NCBI RefSeq assembly: GCF_003007715.1
Contig: NZ_PXNO01000023.1
Coordinates: 248,001 to 312,000 of the forward strand
Length of the DNA: 64,000 nt
From: Marinobacter shengliensis
GTDB lineage: Bacteria > Pseudomonadota > Gammaproteobacteria > Pseudomonadales > Oleiphilaceae
Direction of reading: 5' to 3'
The notes under the pieces were generated by a model. That model saw only the letters and a program-made list of their open reading frames with translations. It did no database searches and was not told where the DNA came from. The first letter of the stretch is position 1; each line of letters begins with the position of its first letter. Below are positions 17,132 to 26,228 of the stretch, in pieces. Position numbers and translations under genes: made by a program.

Positions 17132-18736
17132 ATGAGCATCTTCCGACTGCTCGCCGGGCTCGCTTTGGCCTGGTGCCTGGCCCTGGGGCCGGCGGTGGCC
17201 ACTGCCCAGGTGCAGGACGACACCGCCCAAACGCTGTTGCAACGGCTCGCAGAAGCCAACAACGCCGAGAAAAGCAAGGTACTGAAACAGATTGCAGAAA
17301 GCGGCGACGAACGGGCCCGCAGCTGGCTGGAAGCCTTCGCCGGCGGCAAGCTCGCCACCGTAAAATCCTCCGGCTACGTGGTGCTGGTCACCAACAACAC
17401 CGGGCGCAACTGGCAAGTGGCCAGCGCCGTGACCGGTGACAGCATGGGTGAGATGTCTCGCCGGGATCTGGACAGCATTCGGGTGAACAACGCCCTGCGC
17501 AGCCAGGTGGAAGGCATTCTCTCGGTGGTAGACCTGACGGTAGCCGACCACCGCACCCGCCGCGCCGCCGCCCGCCATTTGCTGGGCCGGGTGGATGCGG
17601 TAACCGCGCCGTTGATTGAAGAACGACTTGAGGTGGAAGAAAACGACCGGGTGCGCGATTTGTTGGCTAACGCCCTGGCCATCCACCAACTGGAACAAGG
17701 CGAAATCAACGCCATCGAACAACTCTCTGGCAGCCTGAACTCCCGCGTGCGGGCTGCTTTGAACAACGCGGCCAGCAGTGACGACCCGGCCATCGCCGCG
17801 GCCGCCGAAAAAGCCCTGGCGAGCATCGAGCAGAAACTGAAACTGAACAAAGCCGCTGAGACCCTGTACTTCGGCCTCTCCCTTGGTTCCGTACTGGTAC
17901 TGGCCGCCATTGGCCTGGCCATCACCTTCGGCGTAATGGGCGTAATCAACATGGCCCACGGTGAATTGATCATGCTGGGTGCCTACACCACCTGGGGCAT
18001 GCAGCAACTGTTTCCCGGCCAACCGGGCCTGGCGCTGATTCTGTCCATCCCCGCCGGGTTCATGGTGGCCGCGCTGGCGGGCATCATCATCGAGCGCAGC
18101 GTGATCCAGCACCTCAAAGGCCGCCCGCTGGAAACCCTGCTGGCCACCTTTGGCATCAGCCTGATTCTGCAGCAACTGGTGCGCACAGTGATTTCCCCGC
18201 TCAACCGCACCGTGGTTACCCCCGAGTGGATGAGCGGCTCCATCATGATCAACGAGGCATTGTCCCTCACCCTCAACCGCCTGTACGTGATCGGCTTTGC
18301 CCTGGTGGTGTTCGCCGGGCTGATGCTGATCATGCGTAGAACCCGCCTTGGCCTGGAAGTGCGCGCCGTTACCCAAAACCGCGCCATGGCCCGCTCCATG
18401 GGCATCAAGGCCACCAAAGTGGACATCATGACCTTCGCCCTGGGCTCCGGCGTGGCCGGGTTGGCGGGTGTGGCGTTGTCCCAGATCACCAACGTGGGGC
18501 CAAACCTGGGCCAGAACTACATCATCGATTCCTTCATGGTGGTGGTGTTCGGCGGCGTGGGTAACCTCTGGGGCACCCTGGTAGCCGGGCTGACCCTGGG
18601 CACCATCAACCAGATTCTGGAACCCTGGGCTGGCGCGGTACTGGCCAAGATCATGGTGCTGGTACTGATCATCCTGTTCATTCAAAAACGGCCGCGGGGA
18701 CTCTTCCCGCAAAAGGGCCGCGCAGCAGAGGGGTAA
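17132..18736 (+). CDS. urtB: urea ABC transporter permease UrtB
   Basis: Membrane subunit of the urea importer. 534 residues: a signal-peptide-like N terminus (to about 28), a soluble alpha-helical region of about 200 residues typical of long UrtB proteins, then the LivH-type permease part from about 245 (LYFGLSLGSVLVLAAIGLAITFGVMGVINMAHGEL). The motif GVGNLWGTLVAGL near the C terminus is characteristic of branched-chain/urea permeases. It is followed 3 bp later by urtC. Confidence 0.94.
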   Translation: MSIFRLLAGLALAWCLALGPAVATAQVQDDTAQTLLQRLAEANNAEKSKVLKQIAESGDERARSWLEAFAGGKLATVKSSGYVVLVTNNTGRNWQVASAVTGDSMGEMSRRDLDSIRVNNALRSQVEGILSVVDLTVADHRTRRAAARHLLGRVDAVTAPLIEERLEVEENDRVRDLLANALAIHQLEQGEINAIEQLSGSLNSRVRAALNNAASSDDPAIAAAAEKALASIEQKLKLNKAAETLYFGLSLGSVLVLAAIGLAITFGVMGVINMAHGELIMLGAYTTWGMQQLFPGQPGLALILSIPAGFMVAALAGIIIERSVIQHLKGRPLETLLATFGISLILQQLVRTVISPLNRTVVTPEWMSGSIMINEALSLTLNRLYVIGFALVVFAGLMLIMRRTRLGLEVRAVTQNRAMARSMGIKATKVDIMTFALGSGVAGLAGVALSQITNVGPNLGQNYIIDSFMVVVFGGVGNLWGTLVAGLTLGTINQILEPWAGAVLAKIMVLVLIILFIQKRPRGLFPQKGRAAEG

Positions 18737-18739
18737 GTT

Positions 18740-19876
18740 ATGGCTTCATCACAAACCTGGCTGCTCCGGCCCCTGCAGGAGCGTTCCACCCAACTCTTTC
18801 TGGGCGTGCTGTTCGGCGCTTTGATAGTAGTCACTTTTCTGCACCTGTTCATGCCACAGGACAGCGCCCTGCACGTAAGTGCCTACACGGTCACCCTGCT
18901 GGGTAAATACCTGTGTTACGCCTTGCTGGCGGTGGCGGTAGACCTGGTGTGGGGTTACCTGGGCATTCTCAGCCTGGGCCACGGCGCCTTCTTTGCCCTG
19001 GGCGGCTACGCCATGGGCATGTACCTGATGCGCCAGATCGGCGACCGGGGCGTGTACGGCGACCCGGTACTGCCAGACTTCATGGTGTTCCTGAACTGGG
19101 ACACACTGCCCTGGTACTGGCAGGGCTTCGACATGGCCTGGTTTGCCTTCATCATGGTGCTGCTGGCCCCGGGCCTGCTGGCGCTGGTGTTCGGCTTTCT
19201 GGCGTTCCGCTCCCGGGTAACCGGGGTGTACCTGTCCATCATCACCCAGGCGCTCACCTTTGCGCTGATGCTGGCCTTCTTCCGCAACGAAATGGGCTTT
19301 GGCGGCAACAACGGCCTGACCGACTTCCGCGACATCCTCGGCTTTAACCTGCGCAGCGACGCCACCCGCCTGGGGCTGTTCATCGCCACCGGCATCGCCC
19401 TGGCCATTGGCTATGTGATCTGCCGGGGCATTGTCACCAGCAAACTGGGCCGGGTAAGCGTGGCCTGCCGGGACGCTGAAGCCCGCACCCGCTTCCTGGG
19501 TTACCGGGTAGAGCGGGTGCAGCTGTTCGTATTTGTGGTGTCCGCCATGCTGGCGGGCGTGGCCGGGGCCCTGTACGTGCCGCAAGTGGGCATTATCAAC
19601 CCCAGCGAATTCTCGCCGCTGTTCTCCATCGAGATCGTGGTGTGGGTGGCCCTCGGTGGCCGCGCAACGCTGTACGGTGCCGTGATTGGCGCCATCCTGG
19701 TGAACTACGCCAAAACCGTGTTCACCGGCGTAATGCCGGATGCCTGGTTGTTCGCCCTGGGTGCGCTGTTTGTGCTGGTGACCGTGTTCCTGCCCAAGGG
19801 CATTGCCGGCCTGCTGCAAAAGCGCAGAAAAGCCAAAGACGACGACACCGCCACCGGGCAGGAGGCCACCGCATGA
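18740..19876 (+). CDS. urtC: urea ABC transporter permease UrtC
   Basis: Second membrane subunit, LivM-type, 378 residues with about eight to ten hydrophobic segments. Family features include YLGILSLGHGAFFALGGYAMGMY, GFGGNNGLTDF and VWVALGGRATLYGAVIGA. The gene starts 3 bp after urtB and its stop overlaps the urtD start (ATGA), so translation is coupled along the operon. Confidence 0.94.
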   Translation: MASSQTWLLRPLQERSTQLFLGVLFGALIVVTFLHLFMPQDSALHVSAYTVTLLGKYLCYALLAVAVDLVWGYLGILSLGHGAFFALGGYAMGMYLMRQIGDRGVYGDPVLPDFMVFLNWDTLPWYWQGFDMAWFAFIMVLLAPGLLALVFGFLAFRSRVTGVYLSIITQALTFALMLAFFRNEMGFGGNNGLTDFRDILGFNLRSDATRLGLFIATGIALAIGYVICRGIVTSKLGRVSVACRDAEARTRFLGYRVERVQLFVFVVSAMLAGVAGALYVPQVGIINPSEFSPLFSIEIVVWVALGGRATLYGAVIGAILVNYAKTVFTGVMPDAWLFALGALFVLVTVFLPKGIAGLLQKRRKAKDDDTATGQEATA

Positions 19877-20697
19877 GCATGTTCGAACAACTGGCCAACC
19901 GCGACCGGGTATTTGAATTCCTGGCCCCCGCCGCCTCCCCGGTGGATGTGCGCCACGGCCCCATCCTGTACCTGGAAGACGTGAACGTGAGCTTTGACGG
20001 CTTCAAGGCCATTAACAACCTCAACCTCACCATCGACGACGGCGAGCTGCGCTGCATCATCGGCCCCAACGGCGCGGGCAAAACCACCATGATGGACATC
20101 ATCACCGGTAAAACCCGGCCCGATACCGGCTCCGTGTGGTTCGGCAGCCGCCACAACCTGCTGACCCTGAGCGAGCCGGACATCGCCAGCCTGGGTATCG
20201 GCCGCAAATTCCAGAAACCCACGGTGTTTGAAGCCCTCACCGTGTTCGAAAACCTGGAACTGGCCATGGCCGCTGACAAACGCATACTGCCCACCCTGAC
20301 CGCCATCATGAAAGCCGAATACCGGGACCAGATCGACGAAGTGCTGGAGATGATCAACCTGAAAACCCTGCGGGACAAACCCGCCGGCATCCTCTCCCAC
20401 GGCCAGAAACAATGGCTGGAAATCGGCATGCTGCTGATGCAGAAACCCCGGCTGCTGCTGGTGGACGAACCGGTAGCGGGCATGACCGAACAGGAAATGG
20501 AACGCACCGCCGAACTGCTCACCAGCCTGGCCGGCAAACAGTCTGTAGTGGTGGTAGAGCACGACATGGGCTTCGTGCGTTCCATCGCCCGCCAGGTGAC
20601 CGTACTGCACCAGGGCAGCGTGCTGGCCGAAGGCACCATGGACCAGGTCTCCAACGACCCGGAAGTGATCAAGGTTTACCTGGGGGAGGAGGCGTAA
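19873..20697 (+). CDS. urtD: urea ABC transporter ATPase UrtD
   Basis: LivG-type ATP-binding subunit, 274 residues from the ATG at 19873, which overlaps the urtC stop as ATGA. Walker A is GPNGAGKTT, the signature region reads LSHGQKQWLEIGMLLMQ, Walker B is LLLVDEP, and the switch His lies in VVVEHDMGF. The signature LSHGQ replaces the usual LSGGQ, as in other UrtD proteins. It is coupled to urtE by a TAATG overlap. Confidence 0.94.
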   Translation: MSMFEQLANRDRVFEFLAPAASPVDVRHGPILYLEDVNVSFDGFKAINNLNLTIDDGELRCIIGPNGAGKTTMMDIITGKTRPDTGSVWFGSRHNLLTLSEPDIASLGIGRKFQKPTVFEALTVFENLELAMAADKRILPTLTAIMKAEYRDQIDEVLEMINLKTLRDKPAGILSHGQKQWLEIGMLLMQKPRLLLVDEPVAGMTEQEMERTAELLTSLAGKQSVVVVEHDMGFVRSIARQVTVLHQGSVLAEGTMDQVSNDPEVIKVYLGEEA

Positions 20698-21395
20698 TGC
20701 TCAAGATCCAGAAGCTCAACCAATACTACGGCGAAAGCCACACCCTCTGGGACCTGGACCTGGACATCCCCCAGGGCCAGTGCACCTGCGTAATGGGCCG
20801 CAACGGCGTGGGCAAAACCACCCTGATGAAATGCATCATGGGCGAGGAAACCACCAAAAGTGGCAGCATTGAATTCGCCCAGGATGTGGAACTCACCAAA
20901 AAGAAAATCGAAGACCGCTCACGCCTCGGCATTGGTTACGTGCCCCAGGGCAGGCAGATATTCCCGCTGCTGACCGTGGAAGAAAACCTCCGCACCGGCC
21001 TGGCCGTGCGCAAGGACGGCAGCAAGAAGATACCGGAGCGGGTGTATGAGCTGTTTCCGGTGTTGAAGGAAATGAAACATCGCAGGGGTGGTGACCTGTC
21101 TGGTGGGCAGCAACAGCAACTGGCCATAGGGCGGGCGTTGGTGATTGAGCCCAGGCTGCTGATTCTGGATGAGCCGGGGGAGGGGATTCAGCCGAATATT
21201 GTGGCGCAGATTGGGGAGGTTATTCGCCGACTCATCGAAGAGGATGGGCTGACGGTGTTGCTGGTGGAGCAGAAGTTGCCGTTTGCGCGGAAGTATGCGG
21301 ATCGGTTTGCGATTCTGGATCGGGGGCGGCGGGTTGCTGAGGATGAGATTGCTGGGTTGACGGATGAACTCATCAAACAGCACCTGACTGTTTGA
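20697..21395 (+). CDS. urtE: urea ABC transporter ATPase UrtE
   Basis: LivF-type ATP-binding subunit, 232 residues from the ATG inside TAATG; GGGGGAGGAGG just upstream is a very strong ribosome binding site. Walker A is GRNGVGKTT, signature LSGGQQQQLAIGRAL, Walker B LLILDEPGEGIQPNI. Last gene of urtABCDE. Base use becomes less biased over its final third, just before the accessory island begins. Confidence 0.94.
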   Translation: MLKIQKLNQYYGESHTLWDLDLDIPQGQCTCVMGRNGVGKTTLMKCIMGEETTKSGSIEFAQDVELTKKKIEDRSRLGIGYVPQGRQIFPLLTVEENLRTGLAVRKDGSKKIPERVYELFPVLKEMKHRRGGDLSGGQQQQLAIGRALVIEPRLLILDEPGEGIQPNIVAQIGEVIRRLIEEDGLTVLLVEQKLPFARKYADRFAILDRGRRVAEDEIAGLTDELIKQHLTV

Positions 21396-21921
21396 CTAGG
21401 CGGCATGCTCGCCCTATAAAACAATGTGCGAGATCGGCACCGACTGCGGGCATGAGCATACAGCGAAACCTACTGACCAAAGTCAGGGGCGCACGCAATT
21501 TGTAGTGAGAACGAATGCTTTGTCTGAATTTCAGATTGACTGGATATATAATTTGATCAGCGTCTACTAAATTCTCAGACTTATTTTGGATGGGGGGCGC
21601 TGAACTCTGTCTCATCAGACCTGAGCTGCAATGTAGGTCAGGTTTAGATCACGACGAACCAAAAGATCACCTGCACTCTGAAAGTATCGATTTTATTTGA
21701 AGAAAGGGTTGCTAATCTCGTCCAAAATCCATCCCCGGATTTCTTGATCCGGCGCCATCCATAAAAAATCTTCGCTCATGCTCGAGCTAAAATCTTAACA
21801 ATATGGTTGAAATTCCGCTCATTTTTAACTAAAAGTGGGCGTTCCTCACTTCTGGCAGATTGAGTTGATAGAGGAGAGTTTTAAGAAATTCGTGAGAATG
21901 GATGCCCGAGGGAAAATTTTT
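21396..21921. other. gene-free border between urt operon and island
   Basis: About 525 bp with a fall in GC content. A weak hairpin (near 21397-21414) may end the urt transcript. I found no convincing gene, tRNA or att-like direct repeat; an open frame running from 21835 into the SIR2-like gene is probably leader. This is the left border of the accessory region. Confidence 0.5.
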
Positions 21922-23109
21922 ATGGCCGAGACAGTTCACAATCCCGATCAATACATGTATGACTTCAAGCATATCATTAGTAGCGGTCGAAAGAGAATTG
22001 GCTTGCTAATTGGTGCCGGCGCACCTGTTAGCATTGATGTAGGAGAGGGTTCATGGAGGCCTCTAATTCCGGATGTCGCCGGCCTGACTAAGGTCGTAAA
22101 AAGCAGTTTAGAAGGAACAGATTTTGAAGTATTTGAAAAAATAGAAAATTCAATACCTGGAAGCAATATAGAACTGGTGCTTTCTCGTGTCCGGTCTTTG
22201 GCTGAGGTGATCGGAAATTATGAGGTTGGAGGTCTCGATTCATCAGGTTACACCGCGCTATCAGAGAAGATATGTAATAAAATAAAGGATGTAGTCGGAG
22301 TTAATTTGCCAGAAGATGAGAATCCATACTCACTAATGGTCTCTTGGATTAATGGTATAAACAGAAGTCATGCAGTAGAAATTTTCACGACAAATTATGA
22401 CCTTCTGCTAGAAGAGGCTATGGAGAGAGCTCGTACACCGTATTTTGATGGGTTTTCCGGATCAAGAGTGGCCTTTTTTGATCCTTCAAGCATATCCAGC
22501 AATGACCTACCTCCCAGGTGGGTTCGCTTATGGAAAATTCATGGCTCAATAAACTGGTCAAAGAACTTGGTTGGTGAGGTTGTACGAGGGGTCGGAAGTG
22601 ACGAAGGAACGATGGTTTACCCATCTCATGTAAAATATGATCAAACACAGTCAGCTCCATTTTCATCTCTTTTTGAAAGACTAAAAAGCTTTCTATTAGA
22701 GCCCGATAGTCTTCTCCTAACCTCGGGATTTTCATTCGCGGATGCTCACATTACTGCAAAATTAGATGAGTGTTTGGCTGAGAATGCATCCGCCTCTATC
22801 CTAGCCTTTCAATTTAAAACTATTGATCAAGAAGAGCCGGCAACAAAGATCGCAATGCGTCGACCAAACATTAGCGTTTACTGTTCGGATGGAGCGATAA
22901 TAAATGGAGTGAAAGCTCCTTGGAAACTTGGAGACTTGCCAGCTAGAAACTGGGAAGTAATACGTGATGAGTATTGGGAAAATAGTAAATTTATTTTGGG
23001 CGACTTTAAGGCGTTCACCAAGTTTTTAGCTCAATCGAGTGGTGGAAAGACAGCATCACCATTTCTTGATGGTGTCGATTCCTTAGACAAGGTTGGCGAA
23101 GATGAGTAA
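21922..23109 (+). CDS. SIR2-like NADase of a SIR2-HerA defence pair
   Basis: 395 residues from ATG 21922 (MAETVHNPDQYMYDF), preferred because GAGGGA precedes it; starts at 21898 (ATG) and 21835 (GTG) are also open. SIR2-fold landmarks: LLIGAGAPVS (NAD-binding glycines), EIFTTNYDLLLEEAM (the conserved TTNYD), LWKIHGSINW (catalytic His) and a later GFSFADAHI. Such proteins degrade NAD+ when activated by phage. Its last 8 bp overlap the herA-type gene, the arrangement of the Sir2-HerA (Nezha) anti-phage system. The sequence is AT-rich compared with the core genes, which fits horizontal transfer. Confidence 0.88.
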   Translation: MAETVHNPDQYMYDFKHIISSGRKRIGLLIGAGAPVSIDVGEGSWRPLIPDVAGLTKVVKSSLEGTDFEVFEKIENSIPGSNIELVLSRVRSLAEVIGNYEVGGLDSSGYTALSEKICNKIKDVVGVNLPEDENPYSLMVSWINGINRSHAVEIFTTNYDLLLEEAMERARTPYFDGFSGSRVAFFDPSSISSNDLPPRWVRLWKIHGSINWSKNLVGEVVRGVGSDEGTMVYPSHVKYDQTQSAPFSSLFERLKSFLLEPDSLLLTSGFSFADAHITAKLDECLAENASASILAFQFKTIDQEEPATKIAMRRPNISVYCSDGAIINGVKAPWKLGDLPARNWEVIRDEYWENSKFILGDFKAFTKFLAQSSGGKTASPFLDGVDSLDKVGEDE

Positions 23110-24877
23110 TCGCGTTAACCCTACCTACTTGGGGGAAGTCGTTTCTGTGTCTGGAGCTTCGGTTACTGTCCGATTAACTCCACAAGTTAAATCAGGCTTA
23201 TTGATGATCGAGGGTAGGGCACATCGAATTGGCCAGGTTGGAAGTTTTATTAGAATACCTCAAGGTTATAACGATCTTTACGGCGTTATATCGGAAACTG
23301 GCGAGTCTGAAGGTTCGAATAATAGTGGCAATGATAATTGGGATCGACGTGTTGTAAAAGTAGAGTTGGTCGGTGAAGGGATAGGGGATGAGTTTGAAAG
23401 AGGGATAAGTCAATTTCCAAGTATTAGGGATGAGGCTCACCTCGTAACAGAAACCGATTTGAGAAGAATATATGGAAATAATGAAGACGGGCAGGTATTA
23501 GTTGGGAAGCTTTCTAGTGCAGATAGTATAAGCGTTGGAGTGAATCTTGACAGTTTAGTTAACCGTCATTCAGCAATATTGGGATCGACCGGCTCCGGTA
23601 AGTCGACAAGTGTATCGAGCTTGCTTCGGTCTATAGTGTCGAATGATCAAGATGTAATAATAAAGCCCTCAGCTCGTATTGTCCTTTTCGATATTCATGG
23701 TGAATATTCGTCTGCACTACGTGACGTTTCATCTGTTTTCTCTATTAACCCTTCTGGCGACGAGAAAGATCTGGTAATCCCTTATTGGTGTATTTCTCCA
23801 GATAAGCTGGTAGATTTTTTATGTGGCGGTCACGAGGGGGTGAAAAATAAGTTCTTAGACTTAGTAGTAGTTGAGAAGCAAGAATTTATTGTTTCTAATA
23901 ATATTAAAATGGATCCCCACAAGGTTACGCCGTACACGCCAGTTCCATATAGAATCAAGAAAATTTGGTACGATCTTTACCATGAAGACAACGTTAATTG
24001 GAACGAAAAGCAGAAGCTTACCCCGGCATATTTGAGCGAGGGTGATTTCGAAACACTCGAGGCCCCGACATTCAGGCCACCTAACACCTCCAATGAATCT
24101 TTGTCTGTAAAGGGAGGGCCTCAAGTTTGGAAGAAACAGCTTGAGCTTATGCGTTCACGCCTATTAGATGCTCAGTTCTCCTTCTGTCTTTCCCCGGGAC
24201 CTTGGACTCCTGATAGAGAAAACCAAGTTGAGAGAGGTTTGGCGGATTTAATCTCTGATTGGATAGGCGATAAATCTCCGATTACGATTTTGGATTTGTC
24301 GGGGATGCCCGAAGCCCGACTTGATTTGCTCCTAGGGTCGATGTTGGATATCTTATTTGAGGCAGCTGTCTGGGGGAGAAGGTTCTCAGGTGGCATGAAA
24401 GATTTACCTCTTTTACTGGTAATGGAAGAAGCGCACCGGTACTTGGGCAATGAAAGCAATGGTGTTTCAAAGGACATGGTTAGGAGGATCGCCAAAGAAG
24501 GTAGAAAATTTGGAGTTGGCGCAATGCTGGTCAGCCAGAGACCTTCAGAAATCGATGAAACAATCCTCTCTCAGTGCGGTACCTTGATGGCTCTGAGAAT
24601 CAATAATGCGGCTGATCGAAATCGAGTTAAGTCGGCTATGTCAGACGGTTTGTCTGGGATAGTAGACAGCCTCCCAGTTTTGAGGACAGGTGAAGCGATC
24701 TTAACCGGTGAGGCTGTTACTCTTCCTATGCGTTGCAGGTTTAAAGTTCCGAAGGATGGCAGATATCCAGATAGTAAGGATCCCGAGGTCTCGAAAAGCT
24801 GGGCGAGAGATTATAAAGAAGTGGATTTTTCAGTGCTTGTAGATTCTTGGGTTACACAAATATTAAATAATAAGTAA
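23102..24877 (+). CDS. HerA-like ATPase of a SIR2-HerA defence pair
   Basis: 591 residues from the ATG at 23102, which overlaps the SIR2-like stop. An N-terminal HAS-barrel-like region (YLGEVVSVSGASVTVRL, IGQVGSFIRIP) precedes a HerA/FtsK ATPase with Walker A GSTGSGKST, the HerA motif LFDIHGEYSS, Walker B LLLVMEEAHRYLG and sensor region GAMLVSQRPSEIDETILSQCG. HerA proteins form hexamers that move along or unwind DNA; in defence they assemble with a SIR2 or nuclease partner. AT-rich, like its partner. Confidence 0.9.
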   Translation: MSNRVNPTYLGEVVSVSGASVTVRLTPQVKSGLLMIEGRAHRIGQVGSFIRIPQGYNDLYGVISETGESEGSNNSGNDNWDRRVVKVELVGEGIGDEFERGISQFPSIRDEAHLVTETDLRRIYGNNEDGQVLVGKLSSADSISVGVNLDSLVNRHSAILGSTGSGKSTSVSSLLRSIVSNDQDVIIKPSARIVLFDIHGEYSSALRDVSSVFSINPSGDEKDLVIPYWCISPDKLVDFLCGGHEGVKNKFLDLVVVEKQEFIVSNNIKMDPHKVTPYTPVPYRIKKIWYDLYHEDNVNWNEKQKLTPAYLSEGDFETLEAPTFRPPNTSNESLSVKGGPQVWKKQLELMRSRLLDAQFSFCLSPGPWTPDRENQVERGLADLISDWIGDKSPITILDLSGMPEARLDLLLGSMLDILFEAAVWGRRFSGGMKDLPLLLVMEEAHRYLGNESNGVSKDMVRRIAKEGRKFGVGAMLVSQRPSEIDETILSQCGTLMALRINNAADRNRVKSAMSDGLSGIVDSLPVLRTGEAILTGEAVTLPMRCRFKVPKDGRYPDSKDPEVSKSWARDYKEVDFSVLVDSWVTQILNNK

Positions 24878-24892
24878 CTGAGTGAGTATAGT

Positions 24893-25102
24893 ATGGATCG
24901 ATCATCTGTAAATTCTAGTAATGTCTTATCTGTCGGTTATGATTCGGAAAATATGATTCTCGAAGTAGAGTTTCTTAAAGGAGCGATATATCAATATTAT
25001 AATGTCCCTGAGTACATATATTCGGATCTACTATCTTCGGAGTCAATTGGAGGTTTTTTACATTCCCATGTCAAGGGAGTTTTTTCGTATTCCCAAGTTT
25101 GA
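24893..25102 (+). CDS. KTSC-domain small protein
   Basis: 69 residues, almost entirely one KTSC domain: SSNVLSVGYDSENMILEVEF, then GAIYQYYNVPEYIY and a conserved glycine/histidine region near the end. KTSC domains occur as short stand-alone proteins, often in phages and mobile regions; their function is not established. It starts 15 bp after the HerA-like gene with the same low GC, so it appears to be the third gene of the same operon. A role as accessory, regulator or anti-toxin-like partner is only inference. Confidence 0.75.
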   Translation: MDRSSVNSSNVLSVGYDSENMILEVEFLKGAIYQYYNVPEYIYSDLLSSESIGGFLHSHVKGVFSYSQV

Positions 25103-25122
25103 AGGTTGTAATTAGTGAAGTT

Positions 25123-25222
25123 GTGGAAAAACCGGGACGGATTGATCTAGCCCCGGTCTTCCCTAACATTGTCGGCTTTTGAAACCAGGTTGCTCGGGGA
25201 AAACCGGGACAGATTTATTTTC
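25123..25222 (+). repeat. two REP-like units (ACCGGGACRGAT type)
   Basis: GAAAAACCGGGACGGATTGA (from 25125) and GAAAACCGGGACAGATTTAT (from 25198) are two copies of a motif that recurs at 26205, 35316, 36147 (inverted), 36912 and 36973 (inverted). The first forms a hairpin with downstream CCCCGGT. The second directly abuts a fragment of a RAYT-type transposase gene. Confidence 0.7.
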
Positions 25223-25265
25223 GCGATATTGCGCAACGCGGTCATAATCGCCAGGTGATTTTCAG
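25222..25265 (+). pseudogene. fragment of a RAYT (Y1) transposase gene
   Basis: Translated from 25222, the sequence gives RDIAQRGHNRQVIFRRA, matching HHIVQRGHNRQPVF near the N terminus of the RAYT-type transposase at 35461. About 14 codons remain, preceded by the same REP-like unit found beside the longer copy. It is a scar of a second element, cut off by the neighbouring minus-strand gene. Confidence 0.65.
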
Positions 25266-25281
25266 GAGAGCTATACTCCCG

Positions 25282-26103
25282 TCAGCTCTCAAGCCCCCTC
25301 TTAGCCTGCCGGGCCCTCTGACGTAACCTTTTGATGTACTCCGCCCCTGTAGGCTTGTCCGGATCATTGTCCAGCGCACAATCTGCCAGAATAGCCATCG
25401 ACTCATCGCTTAAGCGAAAGCCCTGTGGAAGAAAACCCGAATAACTCATGCTGTTCTCTTCGATCGAGGCAAACCATGCTCGGAAAAAATCTGCCTGAGA
25501 GGCCCTTGGCCCAGTGGTGCCGGCCTCAGTTAACGGGTCAGTCGCATAAATCTCGGTAGACGCCGCGTCCTGCCCCAATGCTCGTACAACCTGAGATAAT
25601 GAGGGCCAGTACTTGCCGTCGTACTGGGCAAACAGTCTCCGGTATTCCGTCCTTGGATACGACTGAAACATATAGTGATCTTTGGTTGCAGCCTCTGTGG
25701 CGGAACATAAATCGTAGACTTCGCCACACGAGAACCCTGTATGATTGTGGAGTTCTGATCGTTCATTGAGTAGATCCGCCAGCCGCGAGGCTAGCGATGT
25801 TATCTCTTTGTTCACATTTTCCAACTGCTTCCGCTCTTTCCGTGCCTCAGCATTCTTCTCCGGACACCAGAACGCCGCTGAACACAGCAAAGTCCTCAAG
25901 AACGTGGTTAATGCGCGATTGTCGTTACCCAGCTTGTCTTCCAGTTCGGCATAAGCCCTATGAAGTTCCTGGGATCGCATTAGGAGTCGATTGATAATGG
26001 TGTTCTCACTGGCGAGTATTTTGCAGTCTAGGTTGTAGGAAAGCTCGCCCCTGAGAATGTCTTCGCACTGCTCAAGTACCGAGTTGTCAGGTGATCGTTT
26101 CAT
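25282..26103 (-). CDS. hypothetical protein, 273 aa
   Basis: Not recognised. Start at 26103 (MKRSPDNSVLEQ) because AAAGGA lies about 8 bases upstream. The sequence is soluble and mostly helical, with a heptad-like, charged stretch around residues 95-135 (EARKERKQLENVNKEITSLASRLADLL) that could form a coiled coil. No signal peptide or membrane segment. It follows the PAAR effector and immunity-like genes on the same strand after a 120-bp gap containing a REP-like unit, so it may belong to that locus. Confidence 0.6.
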   Translation of the reverse strand: MKRSPDNSVLEQCEDILRGELSYNLDCKILASENTIINRLLMRSQELHRAYAELEDKLGNDNRALTTFLRTLLCSAAFWCPEKNAEARKERKQLENVNKEITSLASRLADLLNERSELHNHTGFSCGEVYDLCSATEAATKDHYMFQSYPRTEYRRLFAQYDGKYWPSLSQVVRALGQDAASTEIYATDPLTEAGTTGPRASQADFFRAWFASIEENSMSYSGFLPQGFRLSDESMAILADCALDNDPDKPTGAEYIKRLRQRARQAKRGLES

Positions 26104-26202
26104 CGCTTTTTCCTTTGTGGTAACCAACACCCGTCACCTTACACTCCCACCTTAATCCGTTCGGTACCTCAGCACGAGTTTTTGAAAGGGCCTTCAGGTA
26201 CC

Positions 26203-26228
26203 TAGGAAACCGCGACAGATCTATTATC
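26203..26228 (+). repeat. REP-like unit (degenerate)
   Basis: GGAAACCGCGACAGATCTAT is a diverged copy of the motif seen at 25198 and 35316. It lies between two minus-strand genes and slightly overlaps the end of the immunity-like gene. Confidence 0.5.

Noticed and set aside
17105-18712. 535-codon minus-strand frame opposite urtB
   Set aside because: Shadow frame with low-complexity His/Gly/Gln content.
21835-21921. Longer SIR2-like protein starting at GTG 21835
   Set aside because: The extra 29 residues precede the usual family start and the ATG at 21922 has a better ribosome binding site; kept only as an alternative.
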